Part shown: positions 1 through 10,012 of the stretch, piece after piece
Layout: each line of letters begins with the position of its first letter
Numbering within the stretch: the stretch's first letter is position 1
NCBI GenBank assembly: GCA_030435675.1
Contig: CM059624.1
Location: forward strand, 12,424,769 to 12,488,768
Source: Steinernema hermaphroditum
Taxonomy: Eukaryota > Nematoda > Chromadorea > Rhabditida > Steinernematidae
Length of the DNA stretch: 64,000 bases
Reading direction: 5' to 3'
Notes under the pieces: generated by a model
Told to the model about the DNA's origin: nothing
Seen by the model: the letters and a program-made list of their open reading frames with translations, nothing else
Databases searched by the model: none
Translations under genes and position numbers: made by a program

Positions 1-340
1 TTGATTTTTGCATCAATTCCATTATTGTCTTCCATTAATTCCATCTCTTGCTCGACTTTTAACATCATCTTATATGCTTCCACGTAAGGATTCACTTCTC
101 TCATGACCAGTTCTATGCTTCTCACCAAGTTACGATCGCAACTTCGATCTGTGGCATGGCCAAAGCTGTCGTGAAGCGCCTCTTTCGTAGGAAATGAACC
201 TTGTAGAGGAGTGAATCTCTCTTTCTCTTGTGCTGGCCATGTCTCTACAAGGCTATTAAACGATTTCATTGCAACCACCACGGAAGTGAAGCTGATGAAC
301 CTTTGCATTGCAGAATATGTATAGTGGTCCATCTATCGCT
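1..340 (-). mobile_element. Helitron-like protein fragment, runs off left edge
   Basis: On the minus strand a frame is open from about 340 to the left edge. It contains a stretch ending CDRNLVRSIELVMREVNPY followed by VEAYKMM and a Glu-rich helix. Helitron proteins carry a similar segment (an 'I..LM...NPYA..YK.M' helix) between the Helitron-like N domain and the rest of the protein, and I recognise it on that basis only. A neighbouring frame (about 256-380, ending in KVQGAIDGPLYIF) resembles the upstream 'KVHGQIYH' segment of the same proteins, which would imply a frameshift. There is no start codon I trust and the fragment stops near the hAT insertion at 391. It is probably a dead fragment; alternatively the coding helix is coincidental. 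Confidence 0.4.
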
Positions 341-390
341 CCTTGTACTTTCCATATTTTTCTATCTCGAGAGGTCATTAAAGAGATCGA

Positions 391-398
391 CTCCTGGC
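391..398. repeat. Left 8-bp target-site duplication of the hAT element
   Basis: The octamer ctcctggc at 391-398 directly precedes the left terminal repeat. The identical octamer occurs at 3647-3654 directly after the right terminal repeat. Eight-base duplications are the hallmark of hAT insertion. Confidence 0.9.
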
Positions 399-408
399 CA
401 GAGATAGG

Positions 409-655
409 AAACGAGTCCGAAATCCAAACGAGTCCGAGTCCGAGTCCGGACTCGTTTCTGAATTCCAAACGAGTCCGAGTCCGAGTCCGGACTCGTTTCT
501 GATTCCCAAACGAGTCCGAGTCCGAGTCCGGACTCGTTTCAAAATTTCTATCGAGTCCGAGTCCGAGTCCGGACTCGTTTGCGATTCAGAAACGAATCCG
601 AGTCCGAGTCCGGACTCGAAAAATTTTCCCGGACTCGAGTCCAAAACGAGTCTGA
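409..655. repeat. Left subterminal palindromic repeat array of hAT element
   Basis: Units of about 47 bp are built on cgagtccgagtccgagtccg followed by gactcgtttc and an AT-rich spacer such as tgaattccaaa or aaaatttctat. The core gagtccggactc is a perfect palindrome, so the array looks the same on both strands. About five units are present. hAT transposases commonly bind short subterminal repeats; that role here is inferred. Confidence 0.85.
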
Positions 656-765
656 ATTGCAAATTTTGGCGGAAGAGTTGCAGATTGACAGTGTTTCCGG
701 CTCATTTCCTTACTTTTATGGCAACAAACAGGTAATAATCAGTAACAACAACAGGCTAAAAAGCA

Positions 766-2980
766 TCAACAATTGGATAAGAACTTGGAGTTCATGGCTA
801 AGAACGTTCTGGTCCGTAAAGTTCCATCCGACACTCTATTTCGACGTCCTGTCGAAAAAATAGTTGCAAGAGAGAATGTTCTCTCCGACGACGCGCTGCT
901 CGCTGGGACGGAGAGGAATCTCAGTGCCACTTCGCGCAGTTTGGGCATCATCGTCACCTAAAATCACTATGAGATTAATGCGTTATGATCAACTCTACCT
1001 GTTCTTGTGAAGCCCAAAAGTCCAGTGCAGATTGACCAACAAACTTGGTGCGTTCTTTTCTGTATATATCGAGCTCTTTTCGTAGAATATCCTTATCAGA
1101 AGCTGCTCCGGAGAGTGCGTGACGCATATTGGCAGCATCTTCCAACAGATCACGACAGAAGGATGGAACATTGCTTCTATCTTGTGATGGTGTACACATT
1201 TCGTCAACTAGTTGAACTTCTTCCACATCATCTGATATAGGTTTTCGGGCGACAGCAGTAATCATTCGTTCAACCTCTGCTTGTTCAAGTGGATTCAGAG
1301 CAAAATCATACACGGGATCAAGATATGTGCTGATCAAGTAACGTTCGTCAAATTCGCTGGTGCCAAATTTGAACCTTGTTTTCAGTTCTCGTGAGAGAGC
1401 GATGCTGACTTCGTCTTTTGTCCGCTTCTGAAATTCCCACCAAGCTTAAATTGGTTAATTACGTAACTGGGTTTACCTCCAAATACAGAAGTTGGCTTTT
1501 TATGAACGGGAAGACATGGCTTATTGTAACATCAGTTTCAAGTTCCATCTTTCTTGTGAATTCTTCATACGGCTTCATAATATCTAGCACTTTGTTTACG
1601 AAAACCAGATCCCGCGAAGGTAAAGCTTCTCTTTCGAGGTAAGAACAGACATCTTGTAATTTGTCCCACACGACAACGAGCCGACGGAATACGTAATAGA
1701 TGTAGTTCCATCTATAAAGACAATACACACTTATTAACAGCGATCTTACCTACCTCGTTCGAGACGGCAAGACAAGAGTGAGACCGCTTCTAGTCAATAG
1801 TTCCCGCATACAAGTTGAACTATGCCGAAAGTTGCGCACGAAGAGCAAAATGGAGTCAACACGGCCATCTGCATCCAACACATCAGTTACAATCTTCTTC
1901 AGAACTAGCTGCATTGTGTGAATTACACAGGACAGCCTCTTCGGCATCACAATAACGTCGAATTCGTCTTCGGCGATGTCGAACAAGGCTCCATGGTGGT
2001 TTACGTCGACATCGCCGTTGGTCACGTCCTCATCATCGCTTCCTTCCGTCTCGTTCAGTTGGTATTCGTCTTCATCGGTGAATGCTTTAACGACGTTTGC
2101 TCCATTGTCAGTGATTACGGCAGTAATTTTCTCCAGAGACAAGTCGTAGTCCATCAGAACCCTGAAATGTGGATGAATGGCTTCAAACTACAACGTGACT
2201 TACGTGTCGACAGCTCCTCTAACGACTTCCGCATAATGACGGTCCTTGATGGGTACCATGTCTAGAAGCGCGGTCACGAGTTTTCCGGTGGGTTCGTCGA
2301 CGAAGTGAGCCGTGACGGCGATGAACGACTTGGAAAGTCCTTTGTTGGTCCATAAGTCAGTTGTTAACGACAGACCATTCGCAGCTAGCAAACGCTTCTT
2401 CAAGGCCGTCCTACCATCCTCGAAGCGTTTCTTCACTTCAGTCTTCAGAGATTTAACACACGGCGGCTTGAATGAGAGGGACTCCGCGAAGCCGCGAAAT
2501 TGTGGGGCTTCAACCAGACTCGTTGAAATCGTTGTCTGCGAAAACAAGTCGATCAACCAATCCATGGCCGCTGCATTTCGGTCGACACAGAATTTTTTGA
2601 TCAGAGGATGGCCCTGAGATCCGTCACCCTTCTTGACTTCAACAGTTTCACTGTGTAGAATAGGATGTTTCGTCCTAAGGTGCTTCCTCATGGAGCTGCT
2701 GACTCGTCCTGAGAGCTCCACTTTGCAAGTTCTGAAATTCTTGTTTGAGTTCGCTCAAGGTAACTTAAACTTACTTGCAACGAACGCCTTTATCAACTTG
2801 TTCGAAAAATTGCCAGACCGATTCCGTTCTTCGATCCTTGCGCTTCTGTCCACCAACACTAATGAATACCGGGACGGTAACATTGTCTTCTGTTGGCGTC
2901 GACTGGGAGCCCGAGTGCGACGTAGAGTCCGGCTCTTCTTCACGACTGCCAGTTGAGATAGCATCAAGTCCATCCTCCAT
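766..2980 (-). CDS. hAT transposase, BED zinc finger, 665 aa, six exons
   Basis: Spliced exons are 2980-2775, 2731-2204, 2161-1754, 1711-1477, 1427-999 and 957-766. They sum to 1998 bp and remain in one frame. The N-terminal acidic region leads into a BED finger split by intron 1: an aromatic W..FF, then CKTCK, then MRKHLRTKH (C-x2-C, H-x4-H type). The hAT catalytic core follows: LSLTTDLWTNKGL (first Asp), ITAVITDNGANV (second Asp), RLSCVIHTMQLVL and TRWNYIYY. The C-terminal dimerisation region has the family motif VPASSASSERTFSLA. All introns are 41-49 bp. Nothing is missing or frameshifted, so the protein could be active. It would cut and paste the surrounding element, probably recognising its terminal and subterminal repeats. 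Confidence 0.92.
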
Positions 2981-3305
2981 TATTAGCTGAAATTTACATC
3001 ATGACGAAAAGGACTAGGACGGGCACACGTAAATCATGAGAGAAACTCGAATAGAAGCCCAGAATCGAGACATTGAAATCACAATAGCCTTCAGTAATTT
3101 TTTAAAGTATGTTTGCTTCAATCAAAAATTACGGGCAGATTCAATCAAAAATTACAGGCGAAATGGGAATTGGGTCGAATGGGCTTACTGGGCGAAAAGT
3201 ACTTGAAAATGATACGCAGCAAACAATAGCTGCAAAACTCAGATGAACGCGCGCGCAAACGGTCGACCGTAACCGCCCGTTGCCACTGAAGGTGTGGCGC
3301 GACGG

Positions 3306-3637
3306 GACTCGTTTCCGGATTTTCAAACGAGTCCGAGTCCGAGTCCGGACTCGTTTCAAAATTCCTATCGAGTCCGAGTCCGAGTCCGGACTCGTTTGCG
3401 ATTCCCAAACGAGTCCGAGTCCGAGTCCGGACTCGTTTCAAAATTTCTATCGAGTCCGAGTCCGGACTCGTTTCTGAATTCCAAACGAGTCCGAGTCCGA
3501 GTCCGGACTCGTTTCAAAATTTCTATCGAGTCCGAGTCCGAGTCCGGACTCGATCCCGAAAAACCCATCGAGTCCGAGTCCGAGTCTCGAGTCTCGAGTC
3601 CGGACCAACGAGTCCGGACTCGTTTTCGGACTCGTTC
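3306..3637. repeat. Right subterminal palindromic repeat array of hAT element
   Basis: This is the same unit as the array at 409-655 (cgagtccgagtccgagtccg + gactcgtttc plus AT-rich spacer), in about six to seven copies. Several copies share the identical spacer aaaatttctat with the left array. It ends a few bases inside the right terminal repeat. Confidence 0.85.
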
Positions 3638-3646
3638 CCATCTCTG

Positions 3647-3654
3647 CTCCTGGC
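3647..3654. repeat. Right 8-bp target-site duplication of the hAT element
   Basis: Octamer ctcctggc, identical to 391-398 and abutting the right terminal repeat. Confidence 0.9.
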
Positions 3655-3663
3655 AGAGGACAC

Positions 3664-3764
3664 GTGGTTGCTACGTCTGCTTCTAAGAATGCATGCCCTT
3701 TTTCGGCGTTTCCACGAGAAAATCGAAAAGGGCACGCGTAATTAGAAGCAGACGTGGCAACCAC
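3664..3764. repeat. Imperfect hairpin (about 42-bp arms)
   Basis: The arm at 3664-3706 begins gtggttgctacgtctgcttc. The arm at 3722-3764 is its reverse complement with a few mismatches (gtggttgccacgtctgcttc when read on the minus strand). The loop is about 15 bp. It looks like a small foldback element or the end of an older repeat. Confidence 0.7.
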
Positions 3765-3802
3765 TCCGCGATTGTCGTCGATGCTCTTATATAGATTTTA
3801 GA

Positions 3803-5196
3803 ATGGAGGTCAGTCGGCTTCCGAACAAAATATTCTCACTTATTTTTGACAATGTCGTCTCCAAGAGGCAATGGTACGCCATTAGAACCGCGTGCAAGTC
3901 GTTCAAGGGCATAATCGACGAGAAGATATCTTTTGAAATGTAAGTTTGTTGCTCGTGCAAATGACTGAAGTTGGCCTAAAACCGTAAAACTCCTAGCGGC
4001 TTTTCGAACGGAGAGAGTATAATTTTGCGAATGGCAAGAATGGTGCCCGTAAAGAAGCCGCTTTTACATAGGGGAGATTCCAGCAGAAACTATCTAGGGT
4101 TACTGTAGCACTCGGCGCACCAATAGTAGTGCGGGCCCTCGGGCCGGGGGAGAAACGACGAGAGGGCTGTCCGACGAGACTCCGGTGTCAACTCCTGTGC
4201 GTGAGGTTTCGTGGTGGGAGCCCGGGGTCTTCTCTACAAGGGACTGGTGAATGTTCAGAATACCCGATCAAAGAGAAACGAGAATTCAATGGTTCCTTCG
4301 CTAACGATATGACTATTTAGATGCTCTGAAGAAAGCATGAATGGCTCCATGGAGGTCTGCATCATATACCGTATCGGTGCACGAGTCATCGGAAGGAAAA
4401 CAGTTGGCTATAAGGATCTACGGCAGGAAAAGAAGACGTGGTCCATCTTCCAGTTGAACTTCACAGCGATCAAAGTCCCGAACTACGATCCGTTATCGCT
4501 TGAAAAACTTGTTTTCGTTCTGTCATTCATGCATGGACGCGGACTTGACTATTCCAATATGGAGACTCTGTGTGTGGGATGGGACGGCGACGTCAACGCG
4601 GACCCTTTGCTCGAATTCGTCATTCCACACTTACCGAAGAACATGGACATTGCTGTTCCAGTGCATTTTCAAGAGAAAGACGAAAGATACATTTTTAAAA
4701 GACTGTTCGGCCTGGAACCCAAACGGATGGCACTCTCTATGGATATGCATCACATAGAAACCTGCAAAGAAATCTCCAACTCAATGAGAAGTACAATCGC
4801 AAAGATTGACCTCTCGCTGAGATGGGTTTTTAAGGTACATTCACCTGATTTCGACCATAGCCGTAGAGCTTATAATCAGGTACGGCAGACTTTTATGAGA
4901 CATGTTGTTTCCACTGGTTTCAGATGATGCGGGGAAATCCCACGCTTAGGAATATATCATCGCCCCATTTCGACCGTTCCACAAGAATATTAGAACATCG
5001 ATATAAACTTGTTCGACGCGAACAACCCTCCTTCGGTTTCATCTGTGTTCTCCTTCTTGTTATCACGTTTCCGAGCTTCTGGCTCCAGCTCGAGTGGCTT
5101 CACTCCGTCGCGTACGTCACCAATGACCACGTAGACGCGGTTTTGTGCGTTTATGTGCCTTTTCTTCATAATTGCTTCGTTAACAATCGCCTGTGA
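3803..5196 (+). CDS. F-box-like protein with C-terminal membrane segment, 322 aa
   Basis: Exons 3803-3939, 4321-4879 and 4924-5196 join in frame (969 bp). Residues 1-46 read as an F-box-like module: EVSRLPNKIFSLIFDNVV, then a tryptophan and the RTACKSFKGIIDEKI helix. The middle exon has the family block HLPKNMDIAVPV ... LFGLEPKRMALS shared with the genes at 7793, 33519, 44496 and 48023. The last exon encodes SFGFICVLLLVITFPSFWLQ, a likely transmembrane helix, so the protein may be membrane-tethered. Intron 1 is unusually long (381 bp) and holds a GC-rich block. A tttag just before the ATG could be a trans-splice acceptor (inference). The closest paralogue is at 7793-8892, whose first exon is also 137 bp. 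The F-box role in an SCF ligase is inferred. Confidence 0.72.
4100..4260. other. GC-rich block inside intron 1
   Basis: It stands out from its AT-richer surroundings and contains short self-complementary runs (gggccctcgggccg). I could not match it to a known structured RNA. It may simply be inserted repeat sequence. Confidence 0.3.
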
Positions 5197-5311
5197 GTAG
5201 ATTACACCATATTTCGTACCACAGCTTCGATTTTTTTATTGTGAAGCTTTCCTGGTTTTCCAGGGTGTTCCACTTCTTAGAGCCAGTGCTTGTTGGAAGT
5301 GTTTAGCGTTA

Positions 5312-6300
5312 TTAAACAGCTCTAATTTTGTGGATTCTTCCGAAGGAGAAAAGGACTTTCGAACAGGAAGAGAAACACTAGAAAGGAAAGGGCGCAGTTC
5401 GAGTGGTACTCACTTCCTTCAGCAAACTGACCAGGAACTGATGGAACAATGTCCAGTAAGAAGAGTTATTCTGACGTTGCGGAAAAAGTGAGCACGTTTA
5501 CGTACAGAATCAGTTGGCAGCAATGCATCGTATCGGACGAAATTATGAGCAGTTGTGTCGCAAAAGTCTTGTGGCAGTTTATATGGAAGAAGTCCACTAA
5601 CGCTCTTTCCCTGTAGGTCAATGCGTCCACCGAATACGGAGAAGAACTTGTGACTCATGTTGTAGGCAGAAAATTCGGGCTCGCATATCGATCTGCTTTT
5701 CTGCTTCGTGGTCAAATTGTTGAATTTGTCCTCCGAATAGCCTTTGCGTTTAAGTGAAGTCCATCCACGAGCAGGGAAAGGGATAAACTCGTTCCTGAAA
5801 GGAAGCGAATGTTCAGAACATAAGAACCGGACAAGCACATACTCAGATCCCAGGTTCTCGGTGATTCAATAGGCGACATCGCCTCCGTCGAGATCGTATT
5901 TCAGGAAGATTAGCGATGTGGCATTGTAGTAGAAGGTCTTCTCCTTCAAACACTGCTTCTCCTTGTGTTCTTCCTTCGCCTTCTCCAGAAGCGTGTCGAT
6001 CTTCTTGTTCATTGTGTCCACGTCAGTCACTTTCATCGCGACGCGGGCGATCCCTCGGCACGTTACAGCGTGAAAGTAGCTCGATGGGAACAGCTTCAGA
6101 TCGCAATGCTCGTCTAAAAACGGAGTTTCACATCAGTGGAAGATGAACGGTACTTGATTGCCTTCGTAGCGCTTGGGTAAAGCTCCGCTGGCGACAGCGG
6201 ACAGCGCGGGAGGGATCCAGAGCAGCCAGACGGAGCGAAGTATCGTAGTTGGCTGAGCTTCCGCTTCGGGAAACTGACTTCGTCGGCGAAGTGACCGCTT
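5312..6300 (-). pseudogene. Decayed secreted Cys-rich protein gene, copy 1
   Basis: Reading on the minus strand, a signal-peptide-like stretch (ILRSVWLLWIPPALSAVASG) starts at an ATA where a paralogue would need ATG. The next exon, from about 6111, reads DEHCDLKLFPSSYFHAVTC and runs to KYDLDGGDVAY followed by an in-frame TGA. Beyond it the frame continues through a 49-bp intron into NEFIPFPARGW and further exons (5790-5511, 5475-5413, then a short tail to 5312). The lost start and the nonsense codon suggest a pseudogene. The downstream exons look well preserved, so decay may be recent. The CDL...C.A..C.G.ARV pattern matches the intact gene at 39701-40136. A sequencing error at the TGA is possible. 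Confidence 0.45.
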
Positions 6301-6304
6301 TCAT

Positions 6305-6600
6305 AGGTCATGTTGCTCTCCGTCGAGATCGTACTTCAAAATGTGGCGTTGTAGTAGAAGGTCTTCACCTTCAAACACGTGTTCTTCCTTTGCCTTCTCT
6401 ACAAGCGCTCGGAAGTAGCTTGACGACGACATGTTCACGGCGCAGTGTTGCCCTAAAAACAGAGTTACGCCTCGGTCGAAAAAGAATGATACTTACAGCC
6501 TTCATAGCGCTTCGTGTCTGCTCGGCTGGTGACAGGAAAGAGCGTCGCCACACATCACAATAAATAAAGCCACAGATGCGCAAAAACAAACTGAACAGAA
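6305..6600 (-). pseudogene. Decayed secreted Cys-rich protein gene, copy 2
   Basis: This is a tandem partial duplicate of the gene at 5312-6300. A hydrophobic segment ending in KRYEG is followed by a 43-bp intron and an exon beginning with the equivalent of the DEHC region (WQHCAVNMSSSSYFRA). That exon jumps directly to LVEKAKEEH, so roughly 25 residues are deleted. Downstream it reads KYDLDGE in a shifted frame and then ends. No full product is possible from this copy. Confidence 0.45.
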
Positions 6601-6693
6601 CACCGGCAAAAACTGGTAACAGCAAGCAAAACTTTATGGAAGGAAAAAAACATACAAAAATGTGGATAATAAACGAAGCACTTCTTAGGTCTT

Positions 6694-6915
6694 CTATTTC
6701 TTGGCATTGCGATGAAAGCGGATGTCGCGAGCAATTGTTACCATCTTCTTCATCACTCCAATGTTGCTGTTGAGGAGATAATCGATGAAAGCTTGATCGT
6801 CGACAAGTTCTAACAGGAGATCGTCAGCTTCGCAATTCCGCTCACACTGCTTCGCATGTGTGCCTGTGCCAGCAGCCTCCGAGCCGATCTTGTGGCCTTC
6901 GCACTGCTTGTCCAT
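6694..6915 (-). CDS. Terminal exon of an unidentified small gene
   Basis: An open exon encodes a Cys/His-containing 70-odd-residue stretch (MDKQCEGHKIG ... CERNC ... DDLLLELVDDQAFIDYLL) ending in RFHRNAKK. A good acceptor (tccttttcag) lies directly upstream. A preceding hydrophobic stretch at about 6956-7159 may hold the signal peptide, but no upstream exon gives a frame I trust. I do not recognise it. It could be another degraded member of the neighbouring secreted family. Confidence 0.3.
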   Translation of the reverse strand: MDKQCEGHKIGSEAAGTGTHAKQCERNCEADDLLLELVDDQAFIDYLLNSNIGVMKKMVTIARDIRFHRNAKK

Positions 6916-6959
6916 AGCCTGAAAAGGATTGTTTAGTCGCAGGGAAAGAGCGCGCTCAC

Positions 6960-7792
6960 GATGACAAGAATCGGAAGAATATCCCGATGGTGTACAGTTC
7001 TGTGGTTAAATCAAAAGTATCGACGATCGCACCAATTTGGAACAAGAAGGCGAGCAAAATACACTTAAATATGGGGAAAAAAGCGGCAAACAACATCATG
7101 AAATGATCTTCGACGATAGAGACGCATAAACAGCGAAAGATGACGCAAAAAAAAAACACGAAAATCGAAGCGGTACATAACCGACAGAAAAATTCTGCGC
7201 ATTCGTTACCGTACTGTCTCGATCGTCCAGACTAGACACATGAAATCGTGGCGGGACAGCTTTCGACTCCAATCGGAATTGGTTTAGACATTCCCTGCGC
7301 CTCTCTTCTCCTGCGCGTCACCGGAGACAGAGAGTGGACAAGATTGTGCGCTATAGTAGGCAAATCCTTCAGGAAAATCTCCCGCCTTCAAGATGTTCCC
7401 TGTGAGACCGACAAAAGGTGGCAAAGAATTTACTTTTCATTACGCGCTGAGCGGTCGAACGGTTGCGTAAAGTGGCCGCGTAGATAGTTGTTCCCAGCGG
7501 ATTTCAGATTCAGATTTTCGAGCTCCAATCCGATCCAGTAGCTCTGCGTCCCATGAAGGTGTCCACATTCTTTCTTCTCGACCACTCAGGTGCATCCGGT
7601 GGCTCTTTCAAATGCACAACGATAAGGTTGTGCGCACTTTCATGTCGGCTATGACAACGTGGACATCTGAGCTCTTCCATATAGCCATATTTACTAGGAA
7701 TACGTAGCTGAAACCAAAGGCGTTACTAAGATACGCAGCGTGGTTGTCCTTTCGGTCCTGAATTTCTGCCTTGAGTCCAGTTACTACTAGGA
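6960..7792. other. No supported gene
   Basis: Short frames with hydrophobic content on the minus strand near 6956-7159 cannot be spliced confidently. I see nothing else. Confidence 0.4.
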
Positions 7793-8892
7793 ATGAACCT
7801 TTCGTCTTTGCCGTCTTCTATTCTCTCGCGACTTTTTGACAACTTTAACTCACAAGAACAGTGGAGCAATGTTCGTCTAACATGCAAACGATTCCGGAAG
7901 CTCATCGACGAGAAAGTGACCTATCGTATGTAAGCGATCTCAATGAATATGAATGGACTATCATCGGGCTATAGGTGTATTACGTCTAGTAATGCTGCTG
8001 TGACACTTAGCATAGCCTTCGACATGGACCAGAAAGGACTTTTTCTTAAGGAGCTGGACTTCTCCAATTGGGGATCTTCTGGCGTCGACGGATGTCTCCA
8101 ACGTCACACCGCTGGCCTTCTTCTGCTCGACAAATCCAACTGCACAGCTGTCACAGTTAAGAACAACGATTGTTTCTGTCCTTCTTTACCTCTACTGATC
8201 CGAAAGCTAGTGCTGCCTCGAGTGGCCAACTCTCGAAAGATGAGCCATTTCACATGGGACGGAGGATTCTGCTGCGTTCTTGAGAAGCCATCGATCTCAA
8301 GTGTCCTCAGCGAGATCATCCACGTGCTTCCAGAGAACATGGAATCTCTAAAAGTGCCACTGGACTTTATGTATAACAACGGAATGCCTACATTCAAGCG
8401 TCTGATTAGCCTAAGACCGAAAAATCTGTCCATCTCTATTCCTTCTTCAAAAACGAAACTTCTGAAAGATAAAGTGAAATCGATGCGATGTGCTATTAAA
8501 GACATCAACCTGTCTTTGACAGAAATGGTGTTGTGCCCGGAAACTGAGATTACTCAGGAGGATGAACGACTAGCCAGAGTGATAGAAACACGCATTTCCA
8601 AGGTACAAAATGGGGGCAGACCTATGTAATGAAACCTTTTCAGAAACTGGCGGCCCGTCCTTTGACCGTTATCCTTGAACGCAGCTGCTTCCGTCTATGT
8701 GAAACTGCTTTTCACACATGTTCAGTTGATTATGAGAGTCATACGATTTTACTCTCTGCGTCTTCATGCCTAATTGTTGTAGTAAGCGCTGTCATTTTTA
8801 TTTTTCTGCCTTACCGTTCCATATTGACTGATTTCCGAGATTATATATGGTTTTTCCAGTGGATATTCCGTAGTTTAGGCCTGACTTTGTAA
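7793..8892 (+). CDS. F-box-like protein with C-terminal membrane segment, 337 aa
   Basis: Exons 7793-7929, 7975-8602 and 8644-8892 give 1014 bp in frame. The N-terminus is a clear F-box-like helix set: LSSLPSSILSRLFDNFN, then WSNVRLTCKRFRKLIDEKV. The central exon carries the shared block LPENMESLKVPL ... LISLRPKNLSISI. The last exon contains LLSASSCLIVVVSAVIFIFLP followed by a second hydrophobic stretch, so it is probably membrane-anchored like its paralogue at 3803. Introns are 45 and 41 bp. First-exon length (137 bp) and phase match that paralogue exactly, which indicates gene duplication. Role as an SCF substrate receptor is inferred from the F-box only. Confidence 0.75.
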
Positions 8893-10012
8893 ACCTCAAG
8901 AGCTTCCTTCTCCTTTCTTTTATAATGTGTTCCTTTTGTAAGTTTTTTATGACTTTACGATTTATTTCATGACTCGAAATAATAAACAATCAGAGGATGT
9001 CTCTTGCAGCCGGTTTCATTCCCGATCCAGAAAACGGCAGAACTTCTCCACCTCGGTTCGTGTGGGGCATCAAGTTTCGGAAGTCAAGTCTAAGTTTCGG
9101 AAGAAAGTCTAAGTCACTACGACAACATGGCTCGCCCTTCGGTCTCGCTTTAAATCCATAGGCATAGTCTTAAGCCGGAGCCTAAGCCACGCCTGGATGT
9201 TAGGCCGCACGCAAAGTGAATATGGGTCTCGTTTCGCTCGCCCACGACCTCAGATATCTGGGTACATTGGTAAGGGTACCCGTCTAGAACGAAAACCCAA
9301 CGTTTTCTGAGCACTGCTCATCGTTATTCGCGCTGGTTTAGGCTCCGGCTTAGGCTCATGCCTATGGATTTTAAGCGAGCCCGAAGTGCGAACCCTGTAG
9401 TCTTGATAAATCCATAGGTCCTAAAATAAATCTTAAGCCGAGCCGTGGTTTGCCTAAGCGAAGCCTGGATGTTAGCCCGTTCCAAAAATGAATATAGAGC
9501 TCGTCTGCGGTCCGTCCACAGCCTAAATCCTAACTTTACCTTCTTACGAAATTAATTATGTGCACACGTTTGGAATTATGGGCACACGAAATTCATAATG
9601 TGCACAATTCTTGGACAGAGCCAATGAGTCCTTGGTCCGAAAGATGTGTCTTCGCCGGTATTCAGAGCGTCAGCGGTTTTCAGAATGACTTTTTCACCCA
9701 GCCGGATTCCTGGCGTCGGACATCCTGTTGTCAGTGGTGCTGGGACTACGACCCATAATCTTTCACCCTTTTTTATTTTCTTTGAGGCTGGCGGTAGTAA
9801 TAGTTACTGTGGCTTTCGCCTGCAGCAAGTTGCTTAAAGCCGCTTTGACATAGTAACTGTTAGGCAACCTTTTCTTTGTCAACATCGTCACAACACAACA
9901 TTTATAACCAAATAATATATACACAAAAAATATCACTCGAAATTCGTGGGACTTCGAGAATAAAATGGAAATTCCCTTATTAGAGAGAAGTATCGGTAAG
10001 AACACAGTTTCA
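8893..10012. other. Intergenic, repeat-bearing
   Basis: No gene is supported. The stretch holds the inverted/direct repeat at 9128-9475. Short frames near 9558-9840 have no start, splice or composition support. Confidence 0.5.
9128..9475. repeat. Composite inverted and direct repeat
   Basis: The segment around 9128-9185 (ggctcgcccttcggtctcgc ... taagccggagcctaagcc) recurs inverted at about 9342-9400. It recurs again directly at about 9412-9475 (aaatccatagg ... taagccgagcc ... gcctggatgttagcccg). A related stretch (taagccgaggcctcgcctgg ... gccgcacgaaaaat) lies at 16333-16376. It looks like a non-autonomous dispersed element family. Confidence 0.6.

Larger units (their letters stand above)
399..3646 (-). 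mobile_element. Complete autonomous-looking hAT DNA transposon (3248 bp)
   Basis: The element is bounded by an identical 8-bp duplication. The left end reads cagagataggaaacgagtcc and the reverse complement of the right end reads cagagatgggaacgagtccg, an imperfect terminal inverted repeat starting CAGAGAT, typical of hAT ends. Inside each end lies an array of palindromic repeats (about 409-655 and 3306-3637). Between the arrays is one minus-strand transposase gene with all exons open. Matching duplications, paired ends and an intact gene suggest recent insertion. The left flank carries a Helitron-like fragment and the right flank a hairpin, so it landed among other repeats. Confidence 0.92.

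Noticed and set aside
378..662. Long Arg/Thr and Ser/Glu repeat frames in the palindromic arrays, here and at 3145-3764
   Set aside because: These are translations of a hexamer repeat (GAGTCC) that lacks stops in several frames, not proteins.
5600..5900. In-frame TGA in the 5.3-6.3 kb gene as a possible selenocysteine codon
   Set aside because: No selenoprotein-family resemblance and no SECIS element was recognised; the paralogue and the missing ATG make simple decay more likely.
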